Position numbers and translations under genes: made by a program. From the NCBI RefSeq assembly GCF_000424685.1, contig NZ_AUKJ01000016.1, positions 124,001 through 188,000 of the forward strand: a stretch of DNA of 64,000 nt, read 5' to 3'. Below the pieces are notes generated by a model. That model made no database searches. It saw only the letters and a list, made by a program, of their open reading frames with translations, and had not been told where the DNA came from. Numbering within the stretch: position 1 is the stretch's first letter; the number at the start of each line of letters is the position of its first letter. This document shows, piece after piece, positions 34,667-46,303 of the stretch. The stretch is from Methylococcus capsulatus str. Texas = ATCC 19069 (GTDB lineage: Bacteria; Pseudomonadota; Gammaproteobacteria; Methylococcales; Methylococcaceae).

Positions 34667-34759
34667 ATGGACGTTTTCTATCTCGCGGTATTGATTGGCG
34701 TGTCCCTCGTGACGATCGGCTTGGTTCATGGCCTGGAATGCCTGAAGGAGAAAGAATGA
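34667..34759 (+). CDS. Small membrane protein preceding kdpF
   Basis: This 30-residue protein, [20 protein letters not shown] followed by a short charged tail (CLKEKE), is a single membrane helix. GGAG lies 2-6 bases before ATG 34667. Its stop overlaps the kdpF start as ATGA, so it is translated within the kdp operon. Similar tiny proteins precede kdpF in other Proteobacteria; their role is not known to me. It may stabilise the Kdp complex like KdpF. Confidence 0.7.
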   Translation: MDVFYLAVLIGVSLVTIGLVHGLECLKEKE

Positions 34760-34845
34760 GCTGGATTCATCTGTTGAGCGCCCTGCTCGCGCTGGGAGTC
34801 TTGGTTTATCTCGTATTCGCTCTCCTTTGTCCGGAGAAATTCTGA
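34756..34845 (+). CDS. kdpF: KdpF, small subunit of the Kdp potassium ATPase
   Basis: This 29-residue single-helix protein ([20 protein letters not shown] then FALLCPEKF) has the usual KdpF size and ends in the common PEKF-like tail. AAGGAGAAAGA precedes the start. The stop TGA shares its last base with the ATG of kdpA (TGATG). KdpF stabilises the KdpABC complex in the inner membrane. Confidence 0.88.
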   Translation: MSWIHLLSALLALGVLVYLVFALLCPEKF

Positions 34846-36632
34846 TGACGGCCAACGGCTTGCTGCAAATCTGCGGGTACCTCGGTGTGCTGCTGGCCCT
34901 GGCCAAGCCGCTCGGCCGTTACATGGCCGCGGTGTACGAGGGGAGGTCGGCGACGGTGCGCGTGCTGGCATCGGTCGAGCGCTTCATCTACCGCATCACC
35001 GGCATCGATCCCGAGGCGGAAATGCGCTGGACCGGCTATGCCTCCGCCTTCCTGGTGTTCAACCTGCTGGGGGTTTTGGCGGTCTATGCACTCCAGCGGT
35101 GCCAGGGGTTCTTGCCGTTGAACCCTCAGGGCCTGCCCGCGGTCGCGCCGGATTCGGCCTTCAACACGGCGATCAGTTTCGCCACAAACACCAACTGGCA
35201 GGGCTACGGCGGCGAGACGACCCTGAGCCATCTCACCCAGATGCTGGGGCTGACGGTGCAGAATTTCGTGTCGGCCGCCAGCGGCATGGCGGTGCTGGTG
35301 GCGCTGATCCGGGGCTTCGTCCGCAGGAACGCCGACACCCTCGGCAATTTCTGGGTCGATCTGACGCGCAGCATCCTGCACATTCTGCTGCCTTTGTCGT
35401 TCCTTCTGGCCCTCCTGCTGATCGGTCAGGGCGTGGTGCAGACCTTCGAACCCTATCGGAACGTCACTCTCGTGGAAGCGACCGGTTACGACAGGCCGAA
35501 GCAGGACGATGGCGGTCACCCCCTGGTCGACGCGGACGGCAATCCGGTGACCGGGCACGTCACGGTCAGCGAACAGACGCTGGCTTTGGGGCCGGCGGCG
35601 TCGCAGGTCGCCATCAAGCAGCTCGGGACCAACGGCGGCGGGTTTTTCAGCGTGAATTCGGCCCATCCCTTCGAGAATCCGACGCCGTTTTCCAACTTCC
35701 TGGAAATGCTGGCGATCCTCGTGATCTCCGGGGCGCTTTGCCACACCTTCGGCGTGATGGTCGGCGATACCCGGCAGGGCTGGGTGATCCTGGCGGCGAT
35801 GACGCTGATCTTCGTTCCGCTGCTTTTCGTCACCGTCCTCTGCGAGCAGGGCGGCAACCCCGCCTTCGCCGCTTTGGGTGTCGACCCGGCCGGCGGCAAC
35901 ATGGAGGGCAAGGAAACCCGCTTCGGCATCGTCAACTCCGCGCTGTGGGCGACGGCGACGACGGCGGCGTCCAATGGATCGGTCAACGCCATGCACGATT
36001 CCTTCACGCCGCTGGGCGGCCTGGTGCCGATGTGGCTGATGCAGTTGGGCGAGGTCGTGTTCGGCGGCGTGGGTTCCGGCCTGTACGGGATGCTGGTGTT
36101 CGCCATCGTCGCGGTGTTCGTCGCCGGCCTCATGATCGGCCGTACCCCGGAATACCTGGGCAAGAAGATCGAAGCCTACGAGATGAAGATGGCCGCCATC
36201 GTCATTCTGGTGCCGCCCTTGATGGTTCTGGGAGGGACGGCCGTCGCCGTCATGCTCGACGCCGGCAAGTCCTCGGTCTTCAATCCGGGCGCCCACGGCT
36301 TCAGTGAAATCCTTTACGCCTTCTCGTCCGCCGGCAACAACAACGGCAGTGCCTTCGCCGGCCTCGCGGCCAATACGCCTTTCTACAATCTCATGCTGGG
36401 GCTGGCGATGTGGTTCTCCCGCTACTGGCTGGCGGTGCCGGTGCTGGCGATCGCTGGCGCCTTGGCCGCCAAGAATTATGTGCCGCCCGGGGCGGGCACC
36501 CTGCCGACCCATACGCCGATGTTCGTCGGCCTGCTGGTCGGCGTGGTCATCATCGTCGGCGCCTTGACCTTCATACCGGCGCTGGCGCTTGGCCCCATCG
36601 TCGAACACCTCATGATGATCGGCGCTAGATAA
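34845..36632 (+). CDS. kdpA: KdpA, potassium-binding channel-like subunit
   Basis: This 595-residue polytopic membrane protein of the high-affinity potassium-transporting ATPase selects and translocates K+. ATG 34845 (MTANGLLQ) was chosen because it couples with kdpF and matches the family N-terminus; an ATG at 34827 would add six residues within kdpF. Selectivity-filter-like loops include [44 protein letters not shown] and [11 protein letters not shown], which are the four KdpA pore regions. kdpB follows after 12 bp. Confidence 0.97.
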   Translation: MTANGLLQICGYLGVLLALAKPLGRYMAAVYEGRSATVRVLASVERFIYRITGIDPEAEMRWTGYASAFLVFNLLGVLAVYALQRCQGFLPLNPQGLPAVAPDSAFNTAISFATNTNWQGYGGETTLSHLTQMLGLTVQNFVSAASGMAVLVALIRGFVRRNADTLGNFWVDLTRSILHILLPLSFLLALLLIGQGVVQTFEPYRNVTLVEATGYDRPKQDDGGHPLVDADGNPVTGHVTVSEQTLALGPAASQVAIKQLGTNGGGFFSVNSAHPFENPTPFSNFLEMLAILVISGALCHTFGVMVGDTRQGWVILAAMTLIFVPLLFVTVLCEQGGNPAFAALGVDPAGGNMEGKETRFGIVNSALWATATTAASNGSVNAMHDSFTPLGGLVPMWLMQLGEVVFGGVGSGLYGMLVFAIVAVFVAGLMIGRTPEYLGKKIEAYEMKMAAIVILVPPLMVLGGTAVAVMLDAGKSSVFNPGAHGFSEILYAFSSAGNNNGSAFAGLAANTPFYNLMLGLAMWFSRYWLAVPVLAIAGALAAKNYVPPGAGTLPTHTPMFVGLLVGVVIIVGALTFIPALALGPIVEHLMMIGAR

Positions 36633-36644
36633 GAGGAATCGTTC

Positions 36645-38717
<2,073 letters not shown>

Positions 38718-38727
38718 GGGATGTCCC

Positions 38728-39300
38728 ATGATTCACCATTTCAAACCCGCGTTGCTCATGCTGCTGGTGTGGACCCTGATCACGGGTGTCTTCTATCCGG
38801 TGCTGGTCACCCAGCTGGGGCAACTGCTGTTTCCCCGCCAGGCCAATGGCAGCCTGATCGAAAAGGACGGGAAGGTTCTGGGCTCCGAACTCATCGGCCA
38901 GCCCTTCGGCGATCCCCGCTATTTCTGGGGCCGCCCCTCGGCGACCGCACCGCATGCCTACAATGCCGGGGCCTCCAGCGGTTCCAATCAGGGGCCGACG
39001 AATCCGGCGTTGCTCGCGGCCATCAAGAGCAGGGTTCAGGCGTTGCGGAATGCCGATCCCGGCAATACGGCGCCGGTGCCGGTCGATCTGGTGACGGCCT
39101 CCGGCAGTGGCCTGGACCCGCACATCAGTCCCGCCGCCGCGGCCTACCAGGCGGCCCGCGTGGCGCGGCTGCGCAACCTGTCGCTACCCGTGGTCGAGGA
39201 CCTGGTGAAACGGTACACCGAAGGCCGTCAATTCGGCTTTCTGGGCGAGCCGCGGGTCAATGTGCTCAAGCTCAATCTCGCGCTGGATGCCCTCCGATGA
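38728..39300 (+). CDS. kdpC: KdpC, assembly subunit of the Kdp ATPase
   Basis: This 190-residue protein has one N-terminal membrane helix (about 8-28: [20 protein letters not shown]) and a periplasmic domain with the family motifs [25 protein letters not shown] and [14 protein letters not shown]. It connects KdpA and KdpB and raises affinity. The 175 bp between its stop and kdpD hold only a doubtful short frame starting at the overlapping ATGA. Confidence 0.97.
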   Translation: MIHHFKPALLMLLVWTLITGVFYPVLVTQLGQLLFPRQANGSLIEKDGKVLGSELIGQPFGDPRYFWGRPSATAPHAYNAGASSGSNQGPTNPALLAAIKSRVQALRNADPGNTAPVPVDLVTASGSGLDPHISPAAAAYQAARVARLRNLSLPVVEDLVKRYTEGRQFGFLGEPRVNVLKLNLALDALR

Positions 39301-39475
39301 AGGTCATGGTGAACGCTGGAAAATCCCGAAGAGGGCAGTTTCCACGGGCGGTACTGGCTCGATGGACAGGCGCGGCAGGAGGGCCTCCGCGGGAGGAGAG
39401 TGAGGGGGGAGCGAGATGGCACCCCATGGGGGCATTTGACACATCGGTTCGGCGCGGACCAGGGGCCGCCCACGG

Positions 39476-42229
39476 ATGGGGATGGTAGCGCCGCCGATGG
39501 CCGCGGAACGTCCGGACCCGGATGCCCTGCTCGCCAGGGTCGAGCGCGAGCAGGCCAGGGCGCGGCGGGGCCGGCTCAAGATTTTCTTCGGCGCCGCGGC
39601 GGGGGTGGGCAAGACCTATGCGATGCTGGAGGCGGCCCGGGAGCGGCGCGCCGAGGGTATCGATGTCGTGGTCGGACTGGTGGAAACCCACGGCCGCAAG
39701 GAGACCGAGGCCCTCCTCGAAGGACTGGAGATGTTGCCGGTACGGACGGTCGAATACCGCGGAACGGTGGTCGGCGAGTTCGATCTCGACGGCGCGCTCA
39801 AACGCCGGCCCTCGGTGATCCTGGTCGACGAGCTGGCTCACACCAACACCGCCGGTTCCCGCCATCCCAAGCGCTGGCAGGACGTGGAAGAGTTGCTGCG
39901 TGCCGGCATCGACGTCTACACCACGCTCAACGTCCAGCACCTGGAGAGTCTCAACGACGACGTGGGCCAGATTTCCGGCATCCGGGTGTGGGAAACCGTG
40001 CCGGACACGGTGTTCGAAGCGGCGGATGAAGTCGAACTGATCGACTTGCCCCCGGACGAGCTGCTGGTCCGTCTCAAGGAGGGCAAGGTCTATCTGCCCC
40101 AGCAGGCAGAGCTGGCGGCAGAGAATTTCTTCCGCAAGGGCAACCTCATCGCGCTGCGCGAACTGGCCTTGCGCCAGACCGCGGCTCGTGTCGACGCCCA
40201 GATGCAGGACTACCGCGAGGACCACACCATCCGGGAGGTCTGGCAGGTCGGCGAGCGCATCCTGGTGTGCATCGGCCCGAACCCGATGGCGGAACGGCTG
40301 ATCCGCGCCGGCAAGCGACTGGCGGCCAGCCTCAAGGCGGAGTGGCTCGTGGTGTACGTGGAGACCCCGGCGCTGCAGCGCCTCCCGGCGGAGCGGCGCG
40401 ATGCAGTGCTGCGCATGCTGCGGCTGGCGGAACAGCTCGGCGCCGAGACCGTCACCCTGAGTGCGCCGGACATGAGCGAGGCCATCATCGATCTCGCCAG
40501 GGAACGTAACGTCACCAAGATCGTGATGGGCAAACCTCGGCGGCGCGGCTGGAAGCGCTGGCTGCTGGGTTCGGTGGTGGACACGATCATTGCCGAGGCT
40601 CACAACATCAACGTCTACCTGCTGGGCAGTCCGCCGGGTGAGGACCGTGGCCAGGAATCGCTTCAGGCGCCGCAGCCAGGGCTGAGCGCCAAACCGGACC
40701 GCGGCGGTGGGGCGGAGTACCGGGGCTATCTGGGAGCGGCGACGGCGACGTTCCTGTGTACTCTGACGGCGAAGGCGATGTTCGGCCGGTTCGAGCTGAC
40801 CAACCTGGTGATGGTGTATCTGCTGGGCGTCATCTTCGTGGCGACCCGTTATGGGCGCGGGCCGTCCATCCTCGCTTCCATCCTGGGCGTCCTCGCCTTC
40901 GATTTCTTCTTCGTGGCGCCGTATCACACCTTTTCCGTCGCCGACACCCAGTATTTGTTCACCTTCGCCGTCATGCTCAGCGTTGCTCTGGTGACCGCCA
41001 ACCTGATGGCAAACGTCCGCTCCCAGGCCAAGGTCGCTTCCCATCGGGAACGCCGGGCGACCGTCCTGTATGCCATGAGCAAAGAACTGGCGGCGAGCCG
41101 GAGCGAGGCCGAGATCGTCCGGATCGCGGTGCGCCAGATCGAAACCGAGTTCGGAGGACGCGCCGTGCTGCTGTTCCCGGACGAAAGCGGAAGGATCGGC
41201 TATCCGGTTTCCCCGCTTGCGGAGGAATTCTTGCCGGGCATCGACATGAGCGTGGCCCAATGGGTGTTCGATCACGACGAAATGGCCGGCCGGGGTACCA
41301 ATACGCTGCCGGGCGCCAGCGGCGTGTACATCCCTTTGACCGGAGCGGAAAAGACCATCGGCGTGCTGGTCATGAAGCCGGTCAACCTGCGGCGGGTTTT
41401 CCTGCCGGAGCAGCAAAAGCTCCTGCAGACCTTCGTGAACCTGATCGTGCAGGCGATCGAGCGGGTCCGCCTCGCCGAACAGGCCCGCATCAACCAGGTG
41501 CGGATGGAGTCCGAGCGCCTGCGCAATTCCCTGCTCAGCTCGATCTCCCACGATCTGCGCACCCCGCTCGCGACCATCGTGGGCTCGGCGAGCACCCTGG
41601 TCGAAGGCGACTACGCCCTGGAGCCGGAGGACCGGCGGGAGCTCTGTCGGGCGATCTACGACGAGTCCCGCCGCATGGCCAGCCTGGTGAACAATATCCT
41701 GGACATGGCCTGGTTCGACGCCGGGGTGGTCAAGCTCCATCTGCAGTGGCACGTTCTGGAGGAAATCGTCGGCACCGTGTTGACGCGCTTGAAGAAGCAG
41801 CTCGAACGGCGCCCGGTGACGGTGCGCCTGCCGCGGGATGCCCCCTTCGTCTACGTGGATTCGGTGATGCTGGAGCAGGTGCTGGCCAATCTGATGGAGA
41901 ATGCCATCCGCTACACGCCGGAAAATAGTCCCATCGAGATTGCCGCCGAGGCCACGCCGTTCACGATGACCATCACGGTTTCCGACCACGGGCCTGGCAT
42001 TCCCAAAGGTCAGGAGGAGCTCATCTTCGAAAAATTCTACCGGGTCCACCGCGAAGGCCCGCAAAGCGGTGTCGGTCTGGGACTCGCCATCTGCCGTGCC
42101 ATCGTGGAGGCGCATGGCGGTTACATCCGCGCCAGGAACCGGGCCGGCGGTGGAGCGGTATTCACGATCGTCCTGCCGCTGCGGGAGTCGCCGCCCCGGA
42201 TCGAACCGGAAGCCGAGCCGGCGGAATAG
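39476..42229 (+). CDS. kdpD: KdpD, osmosensing/potassium sensor histidine kinase
   Basis: This 917-residue sensor kinase controls kdp expression. It has an N-terminal KdpD domain with Walker A GAAAGVGKTYAML and VDELAHTN, a universal-stress-protein-like domain (about 255-375) and four clustered helices (DUF4118, about 415-515). A GAF-like segment follows, then HisKA with phosphoacceptor His692 in SHDLRTPLATIV, and HATPase_c with NLMENAIRYTP and GVGLGLAI. It is 3 bp from kdpE. Starts at 39482 and 39500 are also possible. Full length and intact motifs suggest an active kinase. Confidence 0.96.
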   Translation: MGMVAPPMAAERPDPDALLARVEREQARARRGRLKIFFGAAAGVGKTYAMLEAARERRAEGIDVVVGLVETHGRKETEALLEGLEMLPVRTVEYRGTVVGEFDLDGALKRRPSVILVDELAHTNTAGSRHPKRWQDVEELLRAGIDVYTTLNVQHLESLNDDVGQISGIRVWETVPDTVFEAADEVELIDLPPDELLVRLKEGKVYLPQQAELAAENFFRKGNLIALRELALRQTAARVDAQMQDYREDHTIREVWQVGERILVCIGPNPMAERLIRAGKRLAASLKAEWLVVYVETPALQRLPAERRDAVLRMLRLAEQLGAETVTLSAPDMSEAIIDLARERNVTKIVMGKPRRRGWKRWLLGSVVDTIIAEAHNINVYLLGSPPGEDRGQESLQAPQPGLSAKPDRGGGAEYRGYLGAATATFLCTLTAKAMFGRFELTNLVMVYLLGVIFVATRYGRGPSILASILGVLAFDFFFVAPYHTFSVADTQYLFTFAVMLSVALVTANLMANVRSQAKVASHRERRATVLYAMSKELAASRSEAEIVRIAVRQIETEFGGRAVLLFPDESGRIGYPVSPLAEEFLPGIDMSVAQWVFDHDEMAGRGTNTLPGASGVYIPLTGAEKTIGVLVMKPVNLRRVFLPEQQKLLQTFVNLIVQAIERVRLAEQARINQVRMESERLRNSLLSSISHDLRTPLATIVGSASTLVEGDYALEPEDRRELCRAIYDESRRMASLVNNILDMAWFDAGVVKLHLQWHVLEEIVGTVLTRLKKQLERRPVTVRLPRDAPFVYVDSVMLEQVLANLMENAIRYTPENSPIEIAAEATPFTMTITVSDHGPGIPKGQEELIFEKFYRVHREGPQSGVGLGLAICRAIVEAHGGYIRARNRAGGGAVFTIVLPLRESPPRIEPEAEPAE

Positions 42230-42232
42230 ACC

Positions 42233-42928
42233 ATGCCCGGCCCCAATCCCGTCGTTTTGGTCATCGAGGACGACCCGCCGATGCGACGGTTCCTGCGCAC
42301 CAGTCTGCGCAGCCAGGGTTTTCAGGTGTATGAAGCCGATACCGGCAACCGCGGCATCATCGAGGCCGGGCTACGCCGGCCGGAGGTCGTCGTTCTCGAC
42401 CTCGGCCTGCCGGACAGGGATGGCGTCGAGGTCGTCAAGGCGCTGCGGGAATGGACCCTGCTGCCCATCATCGTGTTGTCGGCCCGCAGCACGGAGGAGC
42501 ACAAGATCGAAGCCCTGGATGCCGGCGCCGACGATTACCTGACCAAACCGTTCGGCATCGGCGAACTCTTGGCCCGCATCCGGGTGGCCCTGCGGCGTTC
42601 GGCCGGCGGGACCGTGAATGTCCCGGACGAGGGAGGCGCCGGCGGAGGCTTGCGGATCGACTTGCTGCGGCGCACCGTGGCGGTCGGTGATCGGGAGATA
42701 CGCCTGACCCCCACCGAATACCGTCTGCTCGCCGCGCTGGCGCGCCACGCGGGCAAGGTGCTGACCCACCGCCAACTGCTGTTGGAGGTCTGGGGGCCCA
42801 GCCATGTAGAGGATTGCCATTACCTCAGGATCTACATGAGCCAGCTTCGGCAGAAGCTCGAAACCGATCCGGCCAAGCCGGAATACCTGATCACGGAGTC
42901 CGGGGTAGGATACCGCCTGAAAGTATGA
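42233..42928 (+). CDS. kdpE: KdpE, OmpR-family response regulator
   Basis: This 231-residue transcription factor is phosphorylated by KdpD. The receiver domain shows the acidic pair (VIEDDPPMRRFL), the phosphoacceptor Asp in VLDLGLPDRDG, and the conserved Lys in DDYLTKPFGIGELLAR. The C-terminal winged helix contains RLTPTEYRLLAALARHAGKV and HYLRIYMSQLRQKLE. It should bind the operator upstream of the kdp operon. Confidence 0.96.
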   Translation: MPGPNPVVLVIEDDPPMRRFLRTSLRSQGFQVYEADTGNRGIIEAGLRRPEVVVLDLGLPDRDGVEVVKALREWTLLPIIVLSARSTEEHKIEALDAGADDYLTKPFGIGELLARIRVALRRSAGGTVNVPDEGGAGGGLRIDLLRRTVAVGDREIRLTPTEYRLLAALARHAGKVLTHRQLLLEVWGPSHVEDCHYLRIYMSQLRQKLETDPAKPEYLITESGVGYRLKV

Positions 42929-42946
42929 GAATGGCGGAGAGGGGGG

Positions 42947-44005
42947 CTAAAACAGCGCCAGTTGCCGTTGTCCGGGCGGCGTGAAAAGGTCGCTGACCAA
43001 GCCGGGCGGTTCCTCGGTCAGATCATGGCGTTTCAGCGCCAGGCGGAAGCGGCGGGCGAGGAGCGCCGCGTAGTCGCCGCTCCCGACCTGGCGCCGGCCG
43101 AAGCCGGAGTCGTAGATCCTGCCGCCGTGGGCGAGTGTGACCAGGCTGAGAGTGTGAGCGGCTTTCAGCGGGTAGTGCGCGGTCAGCCATTCCGCGAACA
43201 GGGATTCGACCTCCCGCGGCAGCCGCAGCAGGATGTATCCCGCCGATACGGCGGCGTGCTCGGCCGCCTTTTCCACGATGCGTTCCATCTCGCTGTCCGT
43301 GAGCCAGGGAATGATCGGCGCGATCATCACCTTCACCGGCACTCCGGCTGCGGCGAGGCGCGCGACGGCCAGCAGCCGCCGGTGCGGGGCCGAGGCGCGG
43401 GGTTCGAGCTTCAGGGCCAGTGCCTTGTCCAGCGTGGTGATGGACACCTGCACGTTGGCCAGGCCTGCCGCTGCCATCTCGCTGAGGATGTCCAGATCGC
43501 GCTCGATCAGGGCGGATTTGGTGGTGATCGTCACCGGGTGGCGGGCGCGCTGCAGGACTTCCAGCACTTGGCGGGTGATCCGCCACTCGCGCTCGATGGG
43601 CTGGTAGGGATCGGTGTTGGCGCCCAGGGCGAGCGGTGAGCACCGGTAGCCGGGACGGGCCAGCTCCTTTTCGAGCAGGGCTGGTGCGTCGGGCTTGGCG
43701 AACAGCCGGGTCTCGAAATCCAGCCCCGGCGACAGTCCCACATAGGCGTGGCTGGGGCGGGCATAGCAGTAGATGCAGCCATGTTCGCAGCCGCGGTAGG
43801 GATTCAGTGACTGATCGAAAGGGATGTCCGGCGACTGGTTGCGGGTGACGACGGAGCGGGAGGTTTCGACGCTGACCGCGGTCGCCAGCGGCGGGGGTTC
43901 TTCCGGAAACCAGCCGTCGTCCACCGCCTCCCGGGTCGTGGCAGAAAATCGGGAAGCCGCGTTGCTGACGGCGCCGCGGCCGTGGCGCGGACTGCCGGGT
44001 TTCAT
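42947..44005 (-). CDS. PA0069/SPL-like radical SAM protein
   Basis: This 352-residue protein belongs to the radical SAM group related to spore photoproduct lyase-like and PA0069 proteins. The cluster-binding motif is CEHGCIYC within RGCEHGCIYCYARP. Family phrases LGANTDPYQPIEREWRITR and ITTKSALIERDLD are present. ATG 44005 (MKPGSPRHGRGAV) was chosen because the in-frame extension to 44230 overlaps moeB and has no family character. The ribosome site is weak. It lies 22 bp downstream of moeB and is probably cotranscribed. The substrate is unknown; nucleic acid modification or repair is a guess. Confidence 0.88.
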   Translation of the reverse strand: MKPGSPRHGRGAVSNAASRFSATTREAVDDGWFPEEPPPLATAVSVETSRSVVTRNQSPDIPFDQSLNPYRGCEHGCIYCYARPSHAYVGLSPGLDFETRLFAKPDAPALLEKELARPGYRCSPLALGANTDPYQPIEREWRITRQVLEVLQRARHPVTITTKSALIERDLDILSEMAAAGLANVQVSITTLDKALALKLEPRASAPHRRLLAVARLAAAGVPVKVMIAPIIPWLTDSEMERIVEKAAEHAAVSAGYILLRLPREVESLFAEWLTAHYPLKAAHTLSLVTLAHGGRIYDSGFGRRQVGSGDYAALLARRFRLALKRHDLTEEPPGLVSDLFTPPGQRQLALF

Positions 44006-44027
44006 GGGCCGGGCGTTCCCATACGCC

Positions 44028-44774
44028 TCACCGCCTGCCGCAAGTCGGGCAGGAGGGGTTCCTGCCCAGCCTGACTTCATGCCATTCCAGCCGCAGCGCA
44101 TCGAAGACCACGAGGCGGTCGCTACGAACGCCGGGAAGGCCCAAAAGCAGTTTGATGGCTTCCAGGGCTTGCAGGCTGCCGATGATGCCGGGCAGCGCTG
44201 CGACGACGCCGTTGCGGGCGCAGCTTGCATCCGGTTCGCCGCCCTGGGGATAGAGACAGTTGTAGCAAGGGTTCACGCCATCGCCGGGCGTGAATACGGC
44301 GAGTTGTCCCTCGAAGCGGATCGCGGCGCCCGACACCAGCGGGGTGCGGGTGGCCACGCAGGCCGCGTTGACGGCGAAGCGGGTGGCGAAGTTATCGGAG
44401 CAGTCCAGGACCACATCGACCGCGCCGGCCCATTCCTCGAGGGCCGCTGCGGAGAGGCGTTCGGCGACCGGCTCGATCCGCACGTCTGGATTCATGCGCC
44501 GCAGCCGTCCGGCACAGGCCTCGGCCTTGCCCCGGCCGATGTCCGCCGTGTCGAAAGCGATCTGACGCTGGAGGTTGGAGAGATCGACGGCGTCGAAATC
44601 GCTTATGACCAGCCTGCCGACACCGGCGGAAGCCAGATACATGGCGGCCGGCGAGCCCAGTCCGCCCAGGCCGATGATGAGAGCGCTGGCGCCGAGCAGC
44701 CGGTCCTGACCTCCGGCATCGACCTCGGGAAGCATGATCTGGCGGCTGTAGCGGAGGAGTTGAACGTCGTCCAT
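44028..44774 (-). CDS. moeB: MoeB/ThiF-family adenylyltransferase
   Basis: This 248-residue E1-like enzyme adenylates the C-terminus of a ubiquitin-fold sulfur carrier, MoaD for molybdopterin or ThiS for thiamine. The ATP loop is GLGGLGSPAAMYLASAGVG. DFDAVDLSNLQRQIAF and DCSDNFATRFAVNAAC are family hallmarks. Two CxxC pairs (CYNC and CPTC) form the structural zinc site typical of MoeB. The MoeB call rests on that site and length; ThiF cannot be excluded. It is divergent from tsaB. Confidence 0.88.
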   Translation of the reverse strand: MDDVQLLRYSRQIMLPEVDAGGQDRLLGASALIIGLGGLGSPAAMYLASAGVGRLVISDFDAVDLSNLQRQIAFDTADIGRGKAEACAGRLRRMNPDVRIEPVAERLSAAALEEWAGAVDVVLDCSDNFATRFAVNAACVATRTPLVSGAAIRFEGQLAVFTPGDGVNPCYNCLYPQGGEPDASCARNGVVAALPGIIGSLQALEAIKLLLGLPGVRSDRLVVFDALRLEWHEVRLGRNPSCPTCGRR

Positions 44775-44905
44775 CGCGGGCTCGTGGTGTCGCGGAGTCG
44801 CGATTATAGCGCCGCCGCCGTCTCACGATGTGGTCCGGTTTGTTGGCCATGCCGCTGGGGTAAACTGGTCGGCCGCTATTGCACAAGCGTCGAAGAATCA
44901 CAGCC

Positions 44906-45592
44906 ATGATTTTACTCGCCATCGAGACCGCGACCGAAGCCTGCTCGGCAGCACTGTACCAGGACGGCGCCGTCCTGGAGCGCCACGAGGTGGCTCCCAG
45001 GGAGCACAACCGGCTGATCCTGCCCATGTTGGAGTCGCTGCTCGCGGAAGCCGGCATGGCACTGGGGCGGGTGGACGCCATCGCGGTCGGGCGGGGGCCG
45101 GGTTCGTTCACGGGGGTCCGCATCGCTGCGGGGGTGGCGCAGGGGATCGCCTTCGCGCTGGATCTCCCGGTCGCTCCGGTCTCGACCCTCGCCGCCCTGG
45201 CCGACGAGGCGATCGCCGAGACGGGCTGCGAATACGCCTTTCCGTGCATCGACGCGCGCATGGGCGAGGTCTATTTCGCCGTCTACCGTCGGGATGCGGA
45301 AGGCTACCCCGAATTGCTGGGGCAGGAGCGTGTTCTGGCGCCCGGCCGGGTGGATTTTTCGTCGGCGGCAGGGACTGGCGCAGGAACCGGAAGCGGCTGG
45401 GCCACTTACCGGGCTTGCCTGAGCGGCCTGGCCGGCGGGCGGCTGGACTCGGTCCTGAGTGGCCGCTTTCCCCGCGCCGCGGCGGTCGCCCGCCTGGGTG
45501 CCAGGATTCATGCCCGGGGAGGCAGCGTTCCGCCGGAACAGGCTCTGCCGGTTTACCTCCGCGACGATGTCGCCAAGAAGCCGAAGCCCTGA
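44906..45592 (+). CDS. tsaB: TsaB, tRNA threonylcarbamoyladenosine biosynthesis scaffold
   Basis: This 228-residue ASKHA-fold protein pairs with TsaD and TsaE to attach the threonylcarbamoyl group at A37 of ANN-decoding tRNAs. The N-terminus MILLAIETATEACSAAL is diagnostic, followed by REHNRLILPMLESLL and VGRGPGSFTGVRIAAGVAQG. ATG 44906 is preferred over a TTG at 44879 because the family starts with the M-I-LAIET strand. It is followed 50 bp later by a YciO-type gene. Confidence 0.94.
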   Translation: MILLAIETATEACSAALYQDGAVLERHEVAPREHNRLILPMLESLLAEAGMALGRVDAIAVGRGPGSFTGVRIAAGVAQGIAFALDLPVAPVSTLAALADEAIAETGCEYAFPCIDARMGEVYFAVYRRDAEGYPELLGQERVLAPGRVDFSSAAGTGAGTGSGWATYRACLSGLAGGRLDSVLSGRFPRAAAVARLGARIHARGGSVPPEQALPVYLRDDVAKKPKP

Positions 45593-45642
45593 GGCGGGAC
45601 GCCGCGTATCGGCCGTCGCGGCTCCTGTAGTACACTAACCGC

Positions 45643-46266
45643 ATGGCGCAATATTTCGAGGTGCATCCCCACACGCCGCAGCAGCGGCTGATCCGCCAGG
45701 CCGCGGAGATCGTCCGCCAGGGGGGGGTGATCGTCTATCCGACCGATTCGTCCTATGCCTTCGGCTGTCAGCTGGACCGCAAGGATGCCCTGCATCGCAT
45801 CCGCACCATCCGCCAGCTGGACGAGGAGCATAATTTCACGCTGATCTGCCACGATCTTTCCCAGGTATCGGCTTTCGCCCGGATCAACAACGAAGCTTTC
45901 CGTCTGATCAAGACCTTGACGCCAGGGCCCTATACTTTCCTGCTGGAGGCCACGCGCGAGGTGCCGCGCCGCCTCCAGCATCCCAAGCGCAAGACCATCG
46001 GGATCCGCCTGCCCGACAACGCGGTTTCGCGGATGCTGGTGGCCGAGCTGGGTGAACCCCTGTTCAGCTCGACCCTGATCCTGCCAGGCGAGACCGAAGG
46101 ACTCGCCGATCCCGAGGACATCCGGGAGCGAGTGGGGACGCGGGTGGAACTGATCCTCGCCGCGGGCGTCATACCCTTCGCGGAGACCACGATCGTCGAC
46201 CTGACCGGCGAGTTTCCGGTCATCGTTCGCCAGGGCAAAGGCAGTATCGGCTTCCTGCGCGCCTAG
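45643..46266 (+). CDS. YciO-type Sua5/YrdC/YwlC-family protein
   Basis: This 207-residue protein has the Sua5/YrdC fold, related to threonylcarbamoyl-AMP synthase. It opens with MAQYFEVHPHTPQQRLI and GGVIVYPTDSSYAFGCQLD, which is the YciO form. The KRKTIGIRLPDN and STLILPGE segments are family landmarks. YciO proteins have little or no TsaC activity in E. coli. Its position beside tsaB suggests a link to tRNA modification, but a second, true TsaC/Sua5 gene may exist elsewhere. Confidence 0.9.
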   Translation: MAQYFEVHPHTPQQRLIRQAAEIVRQGGVIVYPTDSSYAFGCQLDRKDALHRIRTIRQLDEEHNFTLICHDLSQVSAFARINNEAFRLIKTLTPGPYTFLLEATREVPRRLQHPKRKTIGIRLPDNAVSRMLVAELGEPLFSSTLILPGETEGLADPEDIRERVGTRVELILAAGVIPFAETTIVDLTGEFPVIVRQGKGSIGFLRA

Positions 46267-46303
46267 CCTTTTCATCCTTTTTCACTTCGGGTCTGATCAC
46301 ACG

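Noticed and set aside
39298-39488. Small frame starting at the kdpC stop (ATGA)
   Set aside because: The product is Gly/Arg/Trp-rich, lacks family resemblance and runs into kdpD.
39272-42115. 947-codon open frame opposite kdpD
   Set aside because: Antisense shadow of an intact, motif-complete kdpD.
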